NCBI GenBank assembly: GCA_948566455.1
Contig: CAOYQO010000049.1
Coordinates: 1 to 7,665, forward strand
Source of the DNA: an uncultured Phocaeicola sp.
Lineage (GTDB): Bacteria; Bacteroidota; Bacteroidia; Bacteroidales; Bacteroidaceae
DNA: 7,665 nt
Reading direction: 5' to 3'
Made by a program: the position numbers and the translations under genes
Notes under the pieces: model-generated
What the model was told of the DNA's origin: nothing
The model's database searches: none
The model's input: only the letters and a program-made list of their open reading frames with translations
Shown here: piece after piece, positions 1-6,434 of the stretch
How the letters are laid out: each line of letters starts with the position of its first letter
How positions within the stretch are numbered: position 1 is the first letter of the stretch

Positions 1-41
1 GCCCTATCATCTTCATATGCCATCTTATTTTTTAGAGACAT
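1..41 (-). CDS. possible N-terminus of a gene running off the left edge
   Basis: An open reading frame on the minus strand could begin at ATG 39-41 or, in the same frame, at ATG 21-23, which has an A-rich stretch before it. It continues without a stop to the window edge; from the second ATG it reads MAYEDDR. A loose match to the Bacteroides -7 box (TAACTTGG on the minus strand, about 54-61) lies upstream. With 7 to 13 codons visible, no family can be recognised. The alternative is a plus-strand gene whose last codons end at the TGA at 46-48, just before the terminator at 61-99. The start is suggested but not established. Confidence 0.2.
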   Translation of the reverse strand, partial: MSLKNKMAYEDDR

Positions 42-60
42 TTACTGAATATCCCAAGTT

Positions 61-99
61 AAAAGAAAAGCGTGAGACACGAATGTTCCACGCTTTTTT
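61..99. terminator. bidirectional intrinsic terminator after the FKBP pair
   Basis: AAAAGCGTG (66-74) pairs perfectly with CACGCTTTT (89-97). A run of T follows on the plus side (94-99) and a run of A precedes the stem (61-69), which reads as a U-rich tail on the minus strand. It begins 21 bases after the stop of the lipoprotein FKBP gene on the minus strand, so it most likely ends that transcript. It could also stop plus-strand transcription entering from the left. Confidence 0.8.
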
Positions 100-120
100 G
101 TAAATCGTATTAAAATGAGG

Positions 121-987
121 TTATTTTTCAATTCCAACCAGTTCTACTTCGAAAATCAAAGTAGAGAAAGGTTTAATCTGACCGGCTTCACGTGCACCAT
201 AAGCCAAGTCTTGAGGGATGTAAAGTTCCCATTTAGAACCTACTGGCATCATTGTCAGTGCTTCAGTCCATCCTTTGATTACTTGATTAGCACGGAAAGT
301 AGTCGGTTCTTTACGATCATATGAACTGTCGAACTGAGTTCCGTCAATCAAAGTACCTTTATAGTTTACTTTTACTTTAGAAGAATCGGTAGGAACAGCG
401 CCGTTACCTTCTTTAATTATCTTATATTGCAATCCGCTTGATGTAGTTTTAACACCCTCTTTCTTTGCATTTTCAGCTAGGAATTTTTCACCGGCAGCCT
501 TATTTTCAGCGAACTGGGCTTCAGTAGCTTTTGTTTTGATTGCTTCTGCTTTAGACTGAACGTAGGCGTTGGCTTCTTCCATAGTAACATTCATGCCTTT
601 TTTCTGCAAAGCAGCCATGAAACCTGCCAGGAAGTTTTCTTTACTTAAACTTTGAGTAGAGTCATTTCCGAAAATACGTTGGCTCATCATATCGAACATA
701 CGTCCACCAACTTGTTGACCAATCTGAAGACCTGCCATATAAGCAACATCTTTAGGACTTGTCTTGCTGGTACCTTCTTTAACACCTCTGATGAAGTCGG
801 CCATATAGGCTGTGTCAACGCCCAGTTGTTGGCTCATATACATATCCAGACCTTGCGTGTTGGTGATACCCATCATGTAAGAAAGTGAGTCTACGTCATT
901 CTTCATGTTTGCTTTCGGTGCTTGGGCTGTACAAGAAGCCAAGCTGGCTGCAGCAGCGATTGCTACAAAAAAACTAATTTTTTTCAT
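121..987 (-). CDS. FKBP-type peptidyl-prolyl cis-trans isomerase, lipoprotein
   Basis: A 288-residue prolyl isomerase predicted to be anchored in the cell envelope, where it would help fold exported proteins. Residues 1-18 are a lipoprotein signal peptide (Lys-Lys, then a hydrophobic stretch) ending in the lipobox LASC with the lipidated Cys at 19. Residues about 30-170 match the helical FKBP_N dimerisation region of FkpA/Mip-like proteins, and about 195-285 form the FKBP catalytic domain. Active-site residues known from FKBP12 are present: Tyr209, Phe219-Asp220, Phe231, Val236-Ile237, Trp240 (QVIKGW), Tyr263 (AYGA) and Phe279. The gene starts 21 bp after the cytoplasmic FKBP gene (1009-1593) with no promoter seen between, so the two are probably one operon. 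There is no Shine-Dalgarno before the ATG; the signal peptide fixes the start. Family and lipobox are clear; client proteins are unknown. Confidence 0.93.
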   Translation of the reverse strand: MKKISFFVAIAAAASLASCTAQAPKANMKNDVDSLSYMMGITNTQGLDMYMSQQLGVDTAYMADFIRGVKEGTSKTSPKDVAYMAGLQIGQQVGGRMFDMMSQRIFGNDSTQSLSKENFLAGFMAALQKKGMNVTMEEANAYVQSKAEAIKTKATEAQFAENKAAGEKFLAENAKKEGVKTTSSGLQYKIIKEGNGAVPTDSSKVKVNYKGTLIDGTQFDSSYDRKEPTTFRANQVIKGWTEALTMMPVGSKWELYIPQDLAYGAREAGQIKPFSTLIFEVELVGIEK

Positions 988-1008
988 TTGCCTTAAATGC
1001 TTTAATAA

Positions 1009-1593
1009 TTATAATACTTCGATTAATTCTACTTCAAAAATCAATGTGCTGTGAGGAGGAATCATTTCTCCTGCCTGTTGTGCTCCATAGGCTAGTTCTG
1101 AAGGAATGAAAAGTTTCCATTTAGCACCTTCAGTCATCAGTTGGAGTGCTTCCACCCATCCTTTGATTACTTGGTTCACACCAAAGATAGCCGGTTCGCC
1201 GCGTTTGATAGAACTGTCAAACAAAGTCCCATCAATCAAGGTACCTTCATAATGGCATTTTACACGGTCGGTTGCACTCGGTTTTTTTCCGTTACCTTCT
1301 GTGATAACTTCGTACTGTAAGCCGCTGGGAAGTGTCACGACCCCCGGTCTTTTTGCGTTTTCCTCCAAAAATGATTTTCCCTTTTCAATATTCTCTGCAT
1401 TCAATTTGGTTTCCAGTTCTTCAAAGTACTTGTTTACGATTTCACGTGCTTCGTTGTGGCTGATAGCCGTTTCTTTTCTATCTAATACGTCTTTGATTGC
1501 TTGAGCAAAGTCTTCAACATTAATACTTTGAGCACCCATGCTCAATAAATTCTGGCCAATACCAAGGCCGATGGCGTAACTGAATTTATCCAT
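1009..1593 (-). CDS. FKBP-type peptidyl-prolyl cis-trans isomerase, cytoplasmic (FklB-like)
   Basis: A 194-residue FKBP without a signal peptide, so predicted to be cytoplasmic; length and layout resemble E. coli FklB. Residues 1-80 are the helical FKBP_N dimerisation segment (it begins MDKFSYAIGLGIGQNL), and residues about 95-192 are the isomerase domain. Catalytic-pocket residues are all present: Tyr115, Phe125-Asp126, Phe137, Val142-Ile143, Trp146 (QVIKGW), Tyr169 (AYGA) and Phe187, with the usual IPPHSTL loop at 178-184. The C-terminal domain is very similar to that of the next gene, pointing to a tandem duplication. It is the promoter-proximal gene of the pair. The start ATG lies about 40 bases from a -7 box at 1631-1638, and no in-frame upstream ATG competes. 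Confidence 0.93.
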   Translation of the reverse strand: MDKFSYAIGLGIGQNLLSMGAQSINVEDFAQAIKDVLDRKETAISHNEAREIVNKYFEELETKLNAENIEKGKSFLEENAKRPGVVTLPSGLQYEVITEGNGKKPSATDRVKCHYEGTLIDGTLFDSSIKRGEPAIFGVNQVIKGWVEALQLMTEGAKWKLFIPSELAYGAQQAGEMIPPHSTLIFEVELIEVL

Positions 1594-1630
1594 AACTATT
1601 TATTTTATAAGATGTTTTATACAAAACGCA

Positions 1631-1638
1631 CAAAGGTA
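1631..1638 (-). promoter_or_regulatory. Bacteroides -7 box, promoter of the FKBP pair
   Basis: The minus strand reads TACCTTTG, an exact match to the Bacteroides -7 consensus TAnnTTTG, placing transcription start near 1625 and leaving a leader of about 30 nt before the ATG at 1593. No clear TTTG -33 element sits at the expected distance, so the call rests on the -7 box and its position. Confidence 0.5.
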
Positions 1639-1661
1639 GGTGTTTTATTTGAATGAATCTG

Positions 1662-1691
1662 TTTTTAACAATTTAATTTTTCTTATTTTTG
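1662..1691 (+). promoter_or_regulatory. promoter of the sirtuin gene
   Basis: TATTTTTG at 1684-1691 matches the -7 consensus TAnnTTTG. A T-rich stretch at 1662-1665, 18 bp upstream, is an imperfect -33 element. Transcription would start near 1698, downstream of the first in-frame ATG at 1640, which argues that the ATG at 1721 is the real start. The divergent FKBP -7 box lies about 45 bp away, so the two promoters could influence each other. Confidence 0.55.
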
Positions 1692-1705
1692 TGTGTTTAG
1701 TTAAA

Positions 1706-1714
1706 AGAGGAGGA
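1706..1714 (+). promoter_or_regulatory. strong Shine-Dalgarno deciding the sirtuin start
   Basis: AGAGGAGGA ends 6 bases before ATG 1721, with AGGAGG at 1708-1713. Most genes in this window have no such site, so it is a clear marker for the start codon. It rules out the 27-residue hydrophobic extension that would begin at 1640. Confidence 0.75.
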
Positions 1715-1720
1715 CTAGAA

Positions 1721-2419
1721 ATGAAGAATTTAGTAGTTTTAACAGGTGCTGGAATGAGTGCAGAAAGCGGTATCAGTACATTTCGTGATGCAGGTGGTTT
1801 ATGGGATCAGTATCCGGTGGAACAAGTGGCTACTCCGGAAGGGTATGCGGCAAACCCTAAATTGGTGATTGATTTTTATAATGAGCGTCGTAAACAGTTG
1901 CTTGCTGTAAAGCCTAACCGGGGGCATGAACTGGTTTCTGAGATGGAAAAGTTCTTTAATGTGACTGTTATCACTCAAAATATTGATAATTTGCATGAGC
2001 GTGCCGGAAGTTCGCATATTATTCATTTACATGGCGAACTGACCAAGGTGACATCTAGTTGGCAACCTAATAATCCAGCTTATATTAAAGAATTAAAGCC
2101 GGAAGAATATGAGATACATTTGGGAGACTTGGCCGGAGACGGTTCCCAGTTTCGTCCGTTCATTGTATGGTTTGGTGAATCTGTTCCTATGATTGAAACT
2201 GCAATTGAATATGCTGAAACAGCTGATATCTTTTTAATTATAGGAACTTTGCTTAATGTATATCCTGCTGCCGGTTTGTTGAATTATGTGCCTGCCCGCA
2301 CTCCTGTTTATTTAATAGATCCTAAGCAGGTGCCCATTGCATCGGGACGTAAAGTGCATGTAATTCAGAAAGGTGCGTCCGAAGGAATGGAAGAGCTTAA
2401 AAAAATATTAGTGGGATAG
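1721..2419 (+). CDS. Sir2-family NAD-dependent protein deacylase (class III sirtuin, CobB/SIRT5-like)
   Basis: A 232-residue sirtuin that would remove acyl groups from lysines using NAD+, giving nicotinamide and O-acyl-ADP-ribose, in the cytoplasm. Visible motifs are the NAD-binding GAGMSAESGIS (9-19) with FRD (21-23), TQNIDNLH (85-92), the catalytic His104 in HLHGEL, FIVWFGE (147-153) and VYPAAGL (180-186). Tyr53 and Arg56 in FYNERR match the Tyr/Arg pair that marks class III sirtuins and binds succinyl- or malonyl-lysine in SIRT5 and CobB, so desuccinylation is possible. Two oddities stand out. The whole protein has no cysteine, so the four-Cys zinc site is absent. The usual Gly-Thr-Ser reads Gly-Thr-Leu at 175-177. 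The start is set by the Shine-Dalgarno and promoter. Rubredoxin follows 74 bp downstream with its own promoter. The family is certain; the substrate class is inferred. Confidence 0.93.
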   Translation: MKNLVVLTGAGMSAESGISTFRDAGGLWDQYPVEQVATPEGYAANPKLVIDFYNERRKQLLAVKPNRGHELVSEMEKFFNVTVITQNIDNLHERAGSSHIIHLHGELTKVTSSWQPNNPAYIKELKPEEYEIHLGDLAGDGSQFRPFIVWFGESVPMIETAIEYAETADIFLIIGTLLNVYPAAGLLNYVPARTPVYLIDPKQVPIASGRKVHVIQKGASEGMEELKKILVG

Positions 2420-2450
2420 TTTGCAAGTAAACAATTTCCTTGTATATTTG
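2420..2450 (+). promoter_or_regulatory. rubredoxin promoter, near-ideal Bacteroides type
   Basis: TTTG at 2420-2423 and TATATTTG at 2443-2450 are separated by 19 bp, matching the Bacteroides -33/-7 consensus in sequence and spacing. Transcription would start near 2457, leaving about 37 nt before ATG 2494. The -33 element begins directly after the sirtuin stop codon, and no terminator separates the genes, so some readthrough from the sirtuin gene is possible. Confidence 0.75.
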
Positions 2451-2493
2451 TTATGTATTTAAAGAATATTTAAAACATAAAACAGAGACAATT

Positions 2494-2658
2494 ATGAAAA
2501 AGTACGTTTGCACAGTATGTGGTTGGGTTTATGACCCGGCAGAAGGAGATCCTGAAGGTGGAATCGCTCCGGGAACAGCATTTGAAGATATTCCAGATGA
2601 TTGGGTTTGCCCTCTTTGCGGAGTAGGTAAAGATGATTTCGAAGTTCAAGAAGATTGA
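2494..2658 (+). CDS. rubredoxin
   Basis: A 54-residue one-iron electron carrier of typical rubredoxin length. Two CxxC knuckles supply the four ligands of the Fe(SCys)4 centre: Cys6 and Cys9 in CTVCG, and Cys39 and Cys42 in CPLCG. The conserved aromatic core and loop are present (Tyr4, Trp11, Tyr13, Phe30, Trp37), with the family signature WVYDPAEGDP (11-20) and KDDFE near the end. In anaerobes it commonly passes electrons to rubrerythrin or other peroxide- and oxygen-detoxifying enzymes. No such partner is encoded in this window, so its partner is unknown. An upstream in-frame ATG at 2440 lies before the predicted transcription start and would add 18 residues unlike any rubredoxin, so ATG 2494 is chosen. 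It appears to be a single-gene transcript between its own promoter and a terminator at 2721. Confidence 0.97.
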   Translation: MKKYVCTVCGWVYDPAEGDPEGGIAPGTAFEDIPDDWVCPLCGVGKDDFEVQED

Positions 2659-2720
2659 TCCTACCTTATAACCGGATATCATATAAAGCGGAGGAATTTC
2701 TTTTGTATGATATATCAGAT

Positions 2721-2757
2721 AGCGCGACTAATTATTATTTAGTTGCGCTTTTTTATT
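2721..2757 (+). terminator. rubredoxin terminator
   Basis: AGCGCGACTAA (2721-2731) pairs with TTAGTTGCGCT (2739-2749), with one G-T wobble, around a 7-base loop. TTTTTTATTTT-like sequence follows. It lies 62 bases after the rubredoxin stop and faces the opposing terminator of pnp. Confidence 0.85.
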
Positions 2758-2783
2758 TTACATTATTATTAATGGCTTACCTT

Positions 2784-2820
2784 AAAAAAAAGAGCGTAAC
2801 CTATAACAGGTTGCGCTCTT
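2784..2820 (-). terminator. pnp terminator
   Basis: AAGAGCGTAACCT (2790-2802) pairs with AGGTTGCGCTCTT (2808-2820), with one wobble pair, around a 5-base loop. The A-run at 2784-2791 becomes a U-tail on the minus strand, while the plus side has no T-run, so it acts on pnp. It starts about 22 bases after the pnp stop codon. Confidence 0.85.
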
Positions 2821-2842
2821 TATGGTATAAAAAAGAATGTTC

Positions 2843-4978
2843 TTATTTCTTTTCTTGCTTTTCAGGACGAGGCAGTAATACTTTGTGAGAGAGCTTGAAT
2901 TTACCTGTTTTGGGATCAATATCAAGTAACTTCACTTCTATTTCATCCCCTTCTTTTAAACCGGCCTCTTCTATTGTTTCAAGACGTTTCCAGTCAATTT
3001 CAGAGATGTGTAACAATCCGTCTTTACCAGGCAAGAATTCTACGAACACGCCATATGGCATTACTGAACGGACTTTACCTACATAGACTTCACCGACTTC
3101 GGGAACGGCAACGATACCCTTGATAATGCGCATAGCATCGTCAATACATTTCTTGTTTGTTCCCGCAATCTCAATGCGACCTACTCCATCAGTTTCTTCA
3201 ATCGTGATGGTTGCTCCGGTTTCTTCCTGCATACCTTGGATAATCTTTCCGCCCGGACCGATGATAGCCCCAATGAACTCTTTAGGAATAGTCATCGTTT
3301 CAATACGAGGAGCATGCGGTTTCAAATCTTTACGAGGTTCGGCTATACATTCGGTTAACTTGTTAAGAATATGTTCGCGACCTTCTTTTGCTTGCAGTAA
3401 CGCTTTTTCCAAGATTTCGAATGACAGACCATCTACCTTGATGTCCATCTGTGTAGCAGTGATACCATCACGAGTACCTGTAACCTTGAAGTCCATATCA
3501 CCCAAGTGATCCTCATCTCCAAGAATATCAGACAATACGGCATATTTTTCTTCACCTGCATTCTTAATCAAGCCCATGGCAATACCTGAAACTGGTTTTT
3601 TCATGGCAACACCGGCATCCATTAATGCAAGCGTTCCTGCACAGACAGTAGCCATTGAAGAAGAACCATTTGATTCCATGATATCAGATACTACACGTAC
3701 TGTGTATGGGTAGCCTGCAGGAATTTGTCCTTTCAAAGCACGCCATGCCAAGTGCCCGTGACCGATTTCACGACGACCTACACCACGTTGTGCTTTTGCT
3801 TCACCGGTAGAATAAGGGGGGAAGTTGTAGTGTAACAAGAATCGTTCTCTGTGTTGATCCAGAACATCGTCTACGATTTTCTCATCTAGCTTGGTGCCTA
3901 ATGTGACAGAAGTTAAAGACTGAGTTTCACCACGGGTGAAAATGGCAGAACCGTGAGGGCCGGGCAGATAACCTACTTCGCACCAGATAGGGCGAATTTC
4001 AGTTGTCTTACGTCCGTCCAGACGCTTGCCTTCATCAAGAATACAACGACGCATGGCTTCCTTTTCCACATCGTGGTAGTAACGGTCGATTAATGCACCT
4101 TTTTCTTCCAGTTCTTCTTCTGTATATTGAGTTTTGAATTCATCGCGGATGGCATCAAAAGCATCTTGACGTTCATGCTTGTTTCTGTTTCCTGAAGCAG
4201 CGATGGCGTATGCTTTATCATAACAAGCTTCGCGTACAGCTTTGCGTAAATCTTCATCGTTTTCTTCGTGGCAGTATTCACGTTTTACTGTAGAACCGAC
4301 TTCTTCCATCAGTTCCATCTGCGCTTTACAATGAACTTTGATTGCTTCGTGAGCAGCCTTCATGGCAGCCAGCAAGTCTTGTTCGCTGACTTCCTGCATT
4401 TCGCCTTCTACCATCATGATGTTGTCATATGTGGCTGCAACCATCAGATCCATATCAGCTTTCTCAAGTTGTTCGAAAGTGGGGTTGATAACGAACTGGC
4501 CATCGATACGTGCTACGCGTACTTCAGAAATCGGTCCGCCGAAAGGAATGTCGGAAACGGCTAATGCTGCTGAAGCGGCCAATCCTGCCAATGCATCAGG
4601 CATATCTATTCCATCAGCTGAGAAAAGAACAATGTTTACGTAAACCTCTGCATGGAAATTATCGGGGAATAAAGGACGCAATGCGCGGTCTACCAGTCGG
4701 CAAGTCAGGATTTCATAATCTGAAGCTTTGCCTTCTCTTTTGGTAAAGCCACCGGGAAAACGTCCGAATGCTGAATATTTTTCTTTGTACTCTACCTGAA
4801 GGGGCATAAAATCTGTACCGGGAACTGCATCTTTTGCTGCACAAACAGTAGCTAGCAACATGGTGTTACCCATGCGGAGCATTACAGAACCGTCTGCCTG
4901 TTTTGCCAGCTTTCCCGTTTCGAGTGTGATGGTTCTACCATCAGGAAGCTCGATCGTCTTAACAATTGGATTGATCAT
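2843..4978 (-). CDS. pnp: polyribonucleotide nucleotidyltransferase (PNPase)
   Basis: A 711-residue PNPase, the same length as the E. coli enzyme. It degrades RNA 3'-to-5' using phosphate, releasing nucleoside diphosphates, and can run in reverse; it works as a ring-shaped trimer in the cytoplasm. Domains in order: first RNase PH domain about 10-145 (GRFPGGFTKREGK at 72-84), helical domain about 150-310, second RNase PH domain about 320-545, KH domain about 560-620 with the GPGG loop at 574-577, and S1 domain about 627-700. Phosphate-site serines (SSS 439-441) and catalytic Asp488 and Asp494 in GDEDHLGDMDF are intact. ATG 4978 is preferred because the in-frame ATG at 5029 lies upstream of the predicted transcription start. 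The region before the start is A/T-rich with no Shine-Dalgarno. It appears monocistronic; rpsO, the usual partner in Proteobacteria, is not adjacent. Confidence 0.97.
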   Translation of the reverse strand: MINPIVKTIELPDGRTITLETGKLAKQADGSVMLRMGNTMLLATVCAAKDAVPGTDFMPLQVEYKEKYSAFGRFPGGFTKREGKASDYEILTCRLVDRALRPLFPDNFHAEVYVNIVLFSADGIDMPDALAGLAASAALAVSDIPFGGPISEVRVARIDGQFVINPTFEQLEKADMDLMVAATYDNIMMVEGEMQEVSEQDLLAAMKAAHEAIKVHCKAQMELMEEVGSTVKREYCHEENDEDLRKAVREACYDKAYAIAASGNRNKHERQDAFDAIRDEFKTQYTEEELEEKGALIDRYYHDVEKEAMRRCILDEGKRLDGRKTTEIRPIWCEVGYLPGPHGSAIFTRGETQSLTSVTLGTKLDEKIVDDVLDQHRERFLLHYNFPPYSTGEAKAQRGVGRREIGHGHLAWRALKGQIPAGYPYTVRVVSDIMESNGSSSMATVCAGTLALMDAGVAMKKPVSGIAMGLIKNAGEEKYAVLSDILGDEDHLGDMDFKVTGTRDGITATQMDIKVDGLSFEILEKALLQAKEGREHILNKLTECIAEPRKDLKPHAPRIETMTIPKEFIGAIIGPGGKIIQGMQEETGATITIEETDGVGRIEIAGTNKKCIDDAMRIIKGIVAVPEVGEVYVGKVRSVMPYGVFVEFLPGKDGLLHISEIDWKRLETIEEAGLKEGDEIEVKLLDIDPKTGKFKLSHKVLLPRPEKQEKK

Positions 4979-5016
4979 AAAAAATGTTTTAATATATTTT
5001 TCGTCTAAAATTCGTG

Positions 5017-5024
5017 CAAAGATA
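5017..5024 (-). promoter_or_regulatory. Bacteroides -7 box, pnp promoter
   Basis: The minus strand reads TATCTTTG, an exact TAnnTTTG match, giving a start near 5010 and a leader of about 30 nt before the pnp ATG. No clear TTTG is visible at the -33 distance. The box lies inside the rejected 17-residue upstream extension of pnp, supporting the shorter start. Confidence 0.55.
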
Positions 5025-5118
5025 GGCATTTATTCTTCTAATTTGGTGAGAATGAGATAAAAAGTTACTATGATTACTGTTTTTTTTCATTTTAATGTGT
5101 AAGAAGGTGGATAAATGC

Positions 5119-5148
5119 TTTGACAAACCACGAAAAGACGTATCTTTG
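5119..5148 (+). promoter_or_regulatory. promoter of the DUF4369/thioredoxin-like lipoprotein
   Basis: TTTG at 5119-5122 and TATCTTTG at 5141-5148, 18 bp apart, form a good Bacteroides promoter. Transcription would start near 5155, leaving about 40 nt before ATG 5194. The 215-bp intergenic region therefore holds two divergent promoters, this one and that of pnp. Confidence 0.72.
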
Positions 5149-5193
5149 CATCCAAAATTATTAAGAGAACACACATTTATATTAATTTTAGCG

Positions 5194-6342
5194 ATGAAAA
5201 AGAATGTATATTTTTTGCTCGCACTTCTGTTGATAGGGTTGAGCGCCTGCGACAATGCACCGAAGTTCAAAGTTCAAGGTGAAATTAATGGTGCTGAAGA
5301 TAAGATGCTTTATTTGGAAGCGTCGGGATTGGATGGCATAGTAGCGCTTGATTCGGCAAAATTGGGCAGTAGCGGAAGTTTTAGTTTTGCACAGAAGCGC
5401 CCGGAATCTCCTGAATTCTATCGTTTGCGTTTAGATAATAAAGTGATAAACTTTGCTGTAGACTCTACGGAAACAGTATCAGTTAAGGCTGAGATAAATG
5501 ATTTTGCGACTGCCTATCGTATTGAAGGTTCGGAAAACAATTTGAAAATTAAGGAATTGGTGTTGTTGCAAGCTGATTTGCAGAAGAATGTGGATAAACT
5601 CGGTCAGAACCGTAATATCCCTGCGGGCATCGCACAAGACAGCCTTTTGGCTATGGTAAACAATTACAAGAATAAAGTGAAACGAGAATATATTTTTGCG
5701 GCTCCAAATATGCCATATGCTTATTTCGCTTTATTCCAGTCGTTGAATGGGTATATGATTTTTGATCCTTTGACAAATAAGGAGGATGTGAAGTGTTTCG
5801 CTGCGGTGGCTACGAGTCTGAATAATGCTTATCCACATGCCGACCGTTCACGCAACTTGTACAATATGGTTATAAAAGGAATGAAGAATACCCGTACTCC
5901 CCGTCAGCAGACCATGGAAATTCCTGAAGATAAAATCAAGGAAGCCAGCATTATTGATATTCAGCTGAAAGACTTGAAAGGCAATACACGCAGTCTGACC
6001 GATTTGAAGGGTAAAGTGGTGCTGATCGATTTTACTGTATATAACAATGCAATGTCTGCTGCACATAATTTGGCGTTACGTGAACTTTATAATAAGTATG
6101 CTTCTCAAGGGTTCGAGATTTACCAGATTTCACTGGATGGTGATGAACACTTTTGGAAAACATCTGCAGATAATCTGCCTTGGGTCTGTGTACGTGACGC
6201 TAATGGCGCTTATTCTTCATACATTTCATTATATAATGTAACTAATCTGCCTTCGGTATTTTTGGTAAATCGTAATAATGAATTAAGTGCCCGTGGTGAG
6301 AATATTAAAGATTTGGATGAAGCCATTAAAAAACTCTTGTAA
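5194..6342 (+). CDS. lipoprotein with DUF4369-like N-domain and CxxC-less thioredoxin-like C-domain
   Basis: A 382-residue envelope protein. Residues 1-18 are a lipoprotein signal peptide (MKKN, then a Leu-rich core) with lipobox LSAC and lipidated Cys19. Residues about 24-115 resemble the beta-rich DUF4369 domain found before thioredoxin-like domains in Bacteroidetes. A helical linker covers about 115-250. Residues about 253-382 have the TlpA/AhpC-type fold: KVVLIDF (274-280), an EIYQISLDGDEHFW strand-loop (308-321), LPWVCV (328-333) and the cis-proline region NLPSVFLV (351-358, Pro353). Where redox-active members have WCxxC, this one has TVYNNAMSA (281-289). It therefore should not act as a CxxC thiol-disulfide oxidoreductase, and its role is unknown. 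The in-frame ATG at 5095 lies upstream of the promoter; the signal peptide fixes the start at 5194. The only terminator downstream is the hairpin at 6453. Confidence 0.85.
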   Translation: MKKNVYFLLALLLIGLSACDNAPKFKVQGEINGAEDKMLYLEASGLDGIVALDSAKLGSSGSFSFAQKRPESPEFYRLRLDNKVINFAVDSTETVSVKAEINDFATAYRIEGSENNLKIKELVLLQADLQKNVDKLGQNRNIPAGIAQDSLLAMVNNYKNKVKREYIFAAPNMPYAYFALFQSLNGYMIFDPLTNKEDVKCFAAVATSLNNAYPHADRSRNLYNMVIKGMKNTRTPRQQTMEIPEDKIKEASIIDIQLKDLKGNTRSLTDLKGKVVLIDFTVYNNAMSAAHNLALRELYNKYASQGFEIYQISLDGDEHFWKTSADNLPWVCVRDANGAYSSYISLYNVTNLPSVFLVNRNNELSARGENIKDLDEAIKKLL

Positions 6343-6396
6343 AAAGCTAATTATGAGTTGAATTTGTTTAAACATGTTACATAGCATCCTTATAAA

Positions 6397-6428
6397 CTTG
6401 ACTCGTATTAGATAAAAGTCTATCTTTG
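6397..6428 (+). promoter_or_regulatory. greA promoter
   Basis: TATCTTTG at 6421-6428 is an exact -7 match, with CTTG at 6397-6400 as an imperfect -33 element 20 bp upstream. Transcription would start near 6435. No other TAnnTTTG sits between here and greA, so this is the best greA promoter, although the terminator hairpin at 6453 lies downstream of it. Confidence 0.6.
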
Positions 6429-6434
6429 CAAGAC

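Noticed and set aside
1640..1720. 27-residue hydrophobic N-terminal extension of the sirtuin, resembling a membrane anchor
   Set aside because: It starts upstream of the predicted promoter, overlaps it, and the internal ATG at 1721 has a strong Shine-Dalgarno and begins with the conserved Sir2 strand.
2655..2888. 77-codon plus-strand ORF after rubredoxin, and an 11-codon ORF at 2707-2742 with GGAGG at 2690-2694
   Set aside because: The long ORF runs through both terminators and into the end of pnp with biased composition; the short one overlaps the terminator stem. The GGAGG looks fortuitous.
4268..4643. Overlapping plus-strand ORFs opposite pnp
   Set aside because: They are antisense shadows of an intact, strongly conserved gene and show no family motifs or start signals.
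4979..5029. 17-residue N-terminal extension of PNPase
   Set aside because: It contains the pnp -7 box, so it would not be transcribed as coding sequence; the shorter form has exactly the usual PNPase length.
5095..5193. 33-residue extension of the thioredoxin-like lipoprotein
   Set aside because: It spans the promoter and would bury the lipoprotein signal peptide inside the protein.
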